A stretch of DNA of 53,308 nt. Source: Aerococcaceae bacterium (GTDB taxonomy: Bacteria; Bacillota; Bacilli; Lactobacillales; Aerococcaceae). Positions 52,031 through 53,308 of this stretch are shown piece after piece. A model generated the notes under the pieces. That model saw nothing but the letters and a program-made list of their open reading frames with translations, did not search any database and was not told the origin of the DNA. The position numbers and the translations under genes were made by a program. The stretch spans positions 1-53,308 of the forward strand of contig JAUNEB010000006.1 in NCBI GenBank assembly GCA_030525795.1, given 5' to 3'. Position 1 is the first letter of the stretch; each line of letters begins with the position of its first letter.

Positions 52031-53020
52031 ATGTCAAAACGCTATCATGTTGCGATTTGTGGGGCTTCGGGTGTCGTAGGGCGCCGTATGATTGAAGTGC
52101 TCCTTGAACGCCAGTTCCCGATTGAATCGCTCACTCTTTTTGCTTCAAAACGTTCTGCCGGTCAATCGATTACCGTGGCGGGACACGATTATATTATTCA
52201 AGAATTGACTGAAGATGCGCTCAAAGCTCCGATTCAAATTGCGTTGTTTTCTGCAGGCGGCGACACATCGAAAAAATTTGCACCCATTGCAGCCGAACGT
52301 GGTATTTATGTCATTGACAACAGTTCTGCATGGAGAATGGAGGCTGACATTCCGCTCGTTGTGCCTGAAGTGAACAGCGACACGCTCACAGGCGCGCAAC
52401 ATATCATCGCCAATCCAAACTGCTCGACGATTCAGTCTGTTTTGCCGCTCGGCGTTTTGGAAAAAAATTACGGCATTAAGCGCGTCGTCTACACTACCTA
52501 CCAAGCTGTTTCAGGCGCAGGCCAAGCGGGAATTAACGACTTGGTCAACCAGACTGCTAACAATTTCCCACACCTTATTCATGAAAATTGTATTCCACAA
52601 ATCGATGTTTTTCTTGAAAATGGCTACACTAAAGAAGAATGGAAAATGATTGAAGAAACACGCAAAATTTTGAATCGTCCAGATTTACGCGTCACTTCTA
52701 CAGCTGTTCGGGTGCCTATTTTGCATTCGCACGCGGTCAGCATCAACGTCGAATTGAATCAGCCATTTGATTTGGCGACCGTCCGCCAGCAATTCGAGCA
52801 AGCAGACGGCATTATCGTTCAAGATAATCCGAGCGAGAAACTTTATCCTTTACAAGCCAACGCTACCGGCAAAAACGAAGTCTTTATCGGACGTATTCGT
52901 CGTGATGAATCTGTGGAAAATGGCCTAAATTTGTGGGTTGTTGCTGACAACATTCGCAAAGGCGCTGCCACAAACACCATTCAAATCGCCGAAACCCTCA
53001 TCCAAAAAGGATTTCTGTAA
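52031..53020 (+). CDS. asd: Aspartate-semialdehyde dehydrogenase
   Basis: Asd reduces aspartyl phosphate to aspartate semialdehyde for lysine, diaminopimelate, threonine and methionine synthesis. The 329-aa protein has the NADP fold (CGASGVVGRRMIEVLLERQF), IDNSSAWRM, the catalytic Cys in ANPNCSTIQ, YQAVSGAGQAG, and the RVPILHSHAVS segment with the active-site His and Arg. The ATG at 52031 follows TTGGAGG; an upstream in-frame start at 51953 would add a hydrophobic leader crossing the promoter and is rejected. It stands alone between two terminator-like elements. Confidence 0.96.
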   Translation: MSKRYHVAICGASGVVGRRMIEVLLERQFPIESLTLFASKRSAGQSITVAGHDYIIQELTEDALKAPIQIALFSAGGDTSKKFAPIAAERGIYVIDNSSAWRMEADIPLVVPEVNSDTLTGAQHIIANPNCSTIQSVLPLGVLEKNYGIKRVVYTTYQAVSGAGQAGINDLVNQTANNFPHLIHENCIPQIDVFLENGYTKEEWKMIEETRKILNRPDLRVTSTAVRVPILHSHAVSINVELNQPFDLATVRQQFEQADGIIVQDNPSEKLYPLQANATGKNEVFIGRIRRDESVENGLNLWVVADNIRKGAATNTIQIAETLIQKGFL

Positions 53021-53030
53021 TAAAAATATA

Positions 53031-53064
53031 AATAGGCACTCACGATTGGTCGTGAGTGCCTATT
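53031..53064. terminator. Bidirectional terminator after asd
   Basis: A perfect 15-bp stem (53031-53045 with 53050-53064; core GGCACTCACGA) with a TTGG loop and T-rich plus-strand tail. It can also serve the minus-strand surface protein gene that ends at 53172. Confidence 0.88.
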
Positions 53065-53171
53065 CTATTTTGCTCGAATGAGCGATTTGTAACTAACATC
53101 TCTTAGATGGAGTGAACCATTCTTGTTGAGAATGAAAGTGTATATTTTTGTGTGTTTGAATTGGAAGGAGA

Positions 53172-53308
53172 TTATTTTTCTTCTTCTTTTTTCTTTAAGC
53201 CCATTGCTAACATCATTGCAGACAAGCTTGCGATGGCTGCTAATGGAAGTAGATTCATTTGGCTTTCGCCAGTGTTTGGTAACATTGCACCTGATTGGCG
53301 TGTAATTG
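53172..53308 (-). CDS. C-terminal end of an LPXTG-anchored surface protein (runs off the window)
   Basis: The minus-strand frame ending at the TAA at 53172-53174 encodes LPNTGES, a hydrophobic stretch (LLPLAAIASLSAMMLAMGL) and a charged tail KKKEEEK. This is a complete sortase A cell-wall sorting signal: motif, membrane span and positive tail. Only about 45 codons are visible, so size and function of the protein are unknown. It confirms a Gram-positive cell wall with sortase anchoring. Confidence 0.9.
   Translation of the reverse strand, partial: ITRQSGAMLPNTGESQMNLLPLAAIASLSAMMLAMGLKKKEEEK

Overview
The window (53,308 bp, low GC) reads as a chromosomal segment of a Gram-positive Firmicute of the order Lactobacillales, most plausibly near Aerococcaceae or Carnobacteriaceae. 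That placement is an inference from: the alaS-ireB-ruvX-DUF1292 order, mltG-udk-greA, rnc-smc...HAD-ftsY, RNase Y, an alanine T-box, strong AGGAGG-type ribosome binding sites, cre-like catabolite sites and a C-terminal LPNTG sortase signal. Nearly all genes lie on the minus strand. No gene-free stretch exceeds 300 bp, and I see no rRNA, tRNA, CRISPR array, phage or insertion sequence.

Region 1 (1-16.5 kb, accessory metabolism) is the notable part. Read in the direction of transcription, it holds a TauABC/SsuABC-type ABC importer (16324-13723) behind a near-consensus promoter with a cre-like site. Next come a membrane histidine kinase and a NarL-type response regulator whose frame is split by one in-frame TAG. 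These are followed in the same tight series by nagB-, nagA-, TauE/SafE exporter-, PFK-, class II FBA-, PGI-, TIM- and LarA-like genes (11328-2510), and then by larE, larB and larC, which make the nickel-pincer cofactor that LarA-type enzymes need. The catalytic residues of the NagA-, NagB-, PGI- and TIM-like proteins look intact, but the residues that hold the sugar or triose phosphate in the normal enzymes are replaced. A canonical NagA/NagB pair elsewhere in the window (29.3-32.6 kb) keeps those residues and serves as an internal control. I infer a complete parallel Embden-Meyerhof-like route for an (N-acetyl)amino sugar or related hexose whose C6 carries something other than phosphate. Sulfonate, carboxylate, free hydroxyl and 6-deoxy remain open, and the transporter and exporter families lean towards a sulfonate.

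Region 2 (16.5-25.6 kb) is housekeeping: rny, greA, udk, mltG, a DUF1292 gene, ruvX, ireB, alaS with an alanine T-box, and a Cof-type HAD phosphatase. Region 3 (25.7-32.6 kb) holds yfhO and an amino sugar block, lacD-nagA-agaS, with divergent nagB; both promoters carry cre-like sites. Region 4 (32.6-45.8 kb) is the rnc-smc-HAD-ftsY neighbourhood, opened by about 7 kb of accessory genes: an acyltransferase, a small unknown gene, a MarR-controlled operon (oxidoreductase, marR, OpuB/OpuC-type osmoprotectant ABC transporter, tandem SnoaL protein) with two perfect copies of a palindromic operator, and a YhdH-type reductase. Region 5 (45.9-53.3 kb) has a CPBP protein, uvrB, rpsT, an M20 amidohydrolase with a YfcC transporter, asd, and the C-terminal end of an LPXTG surface protein.
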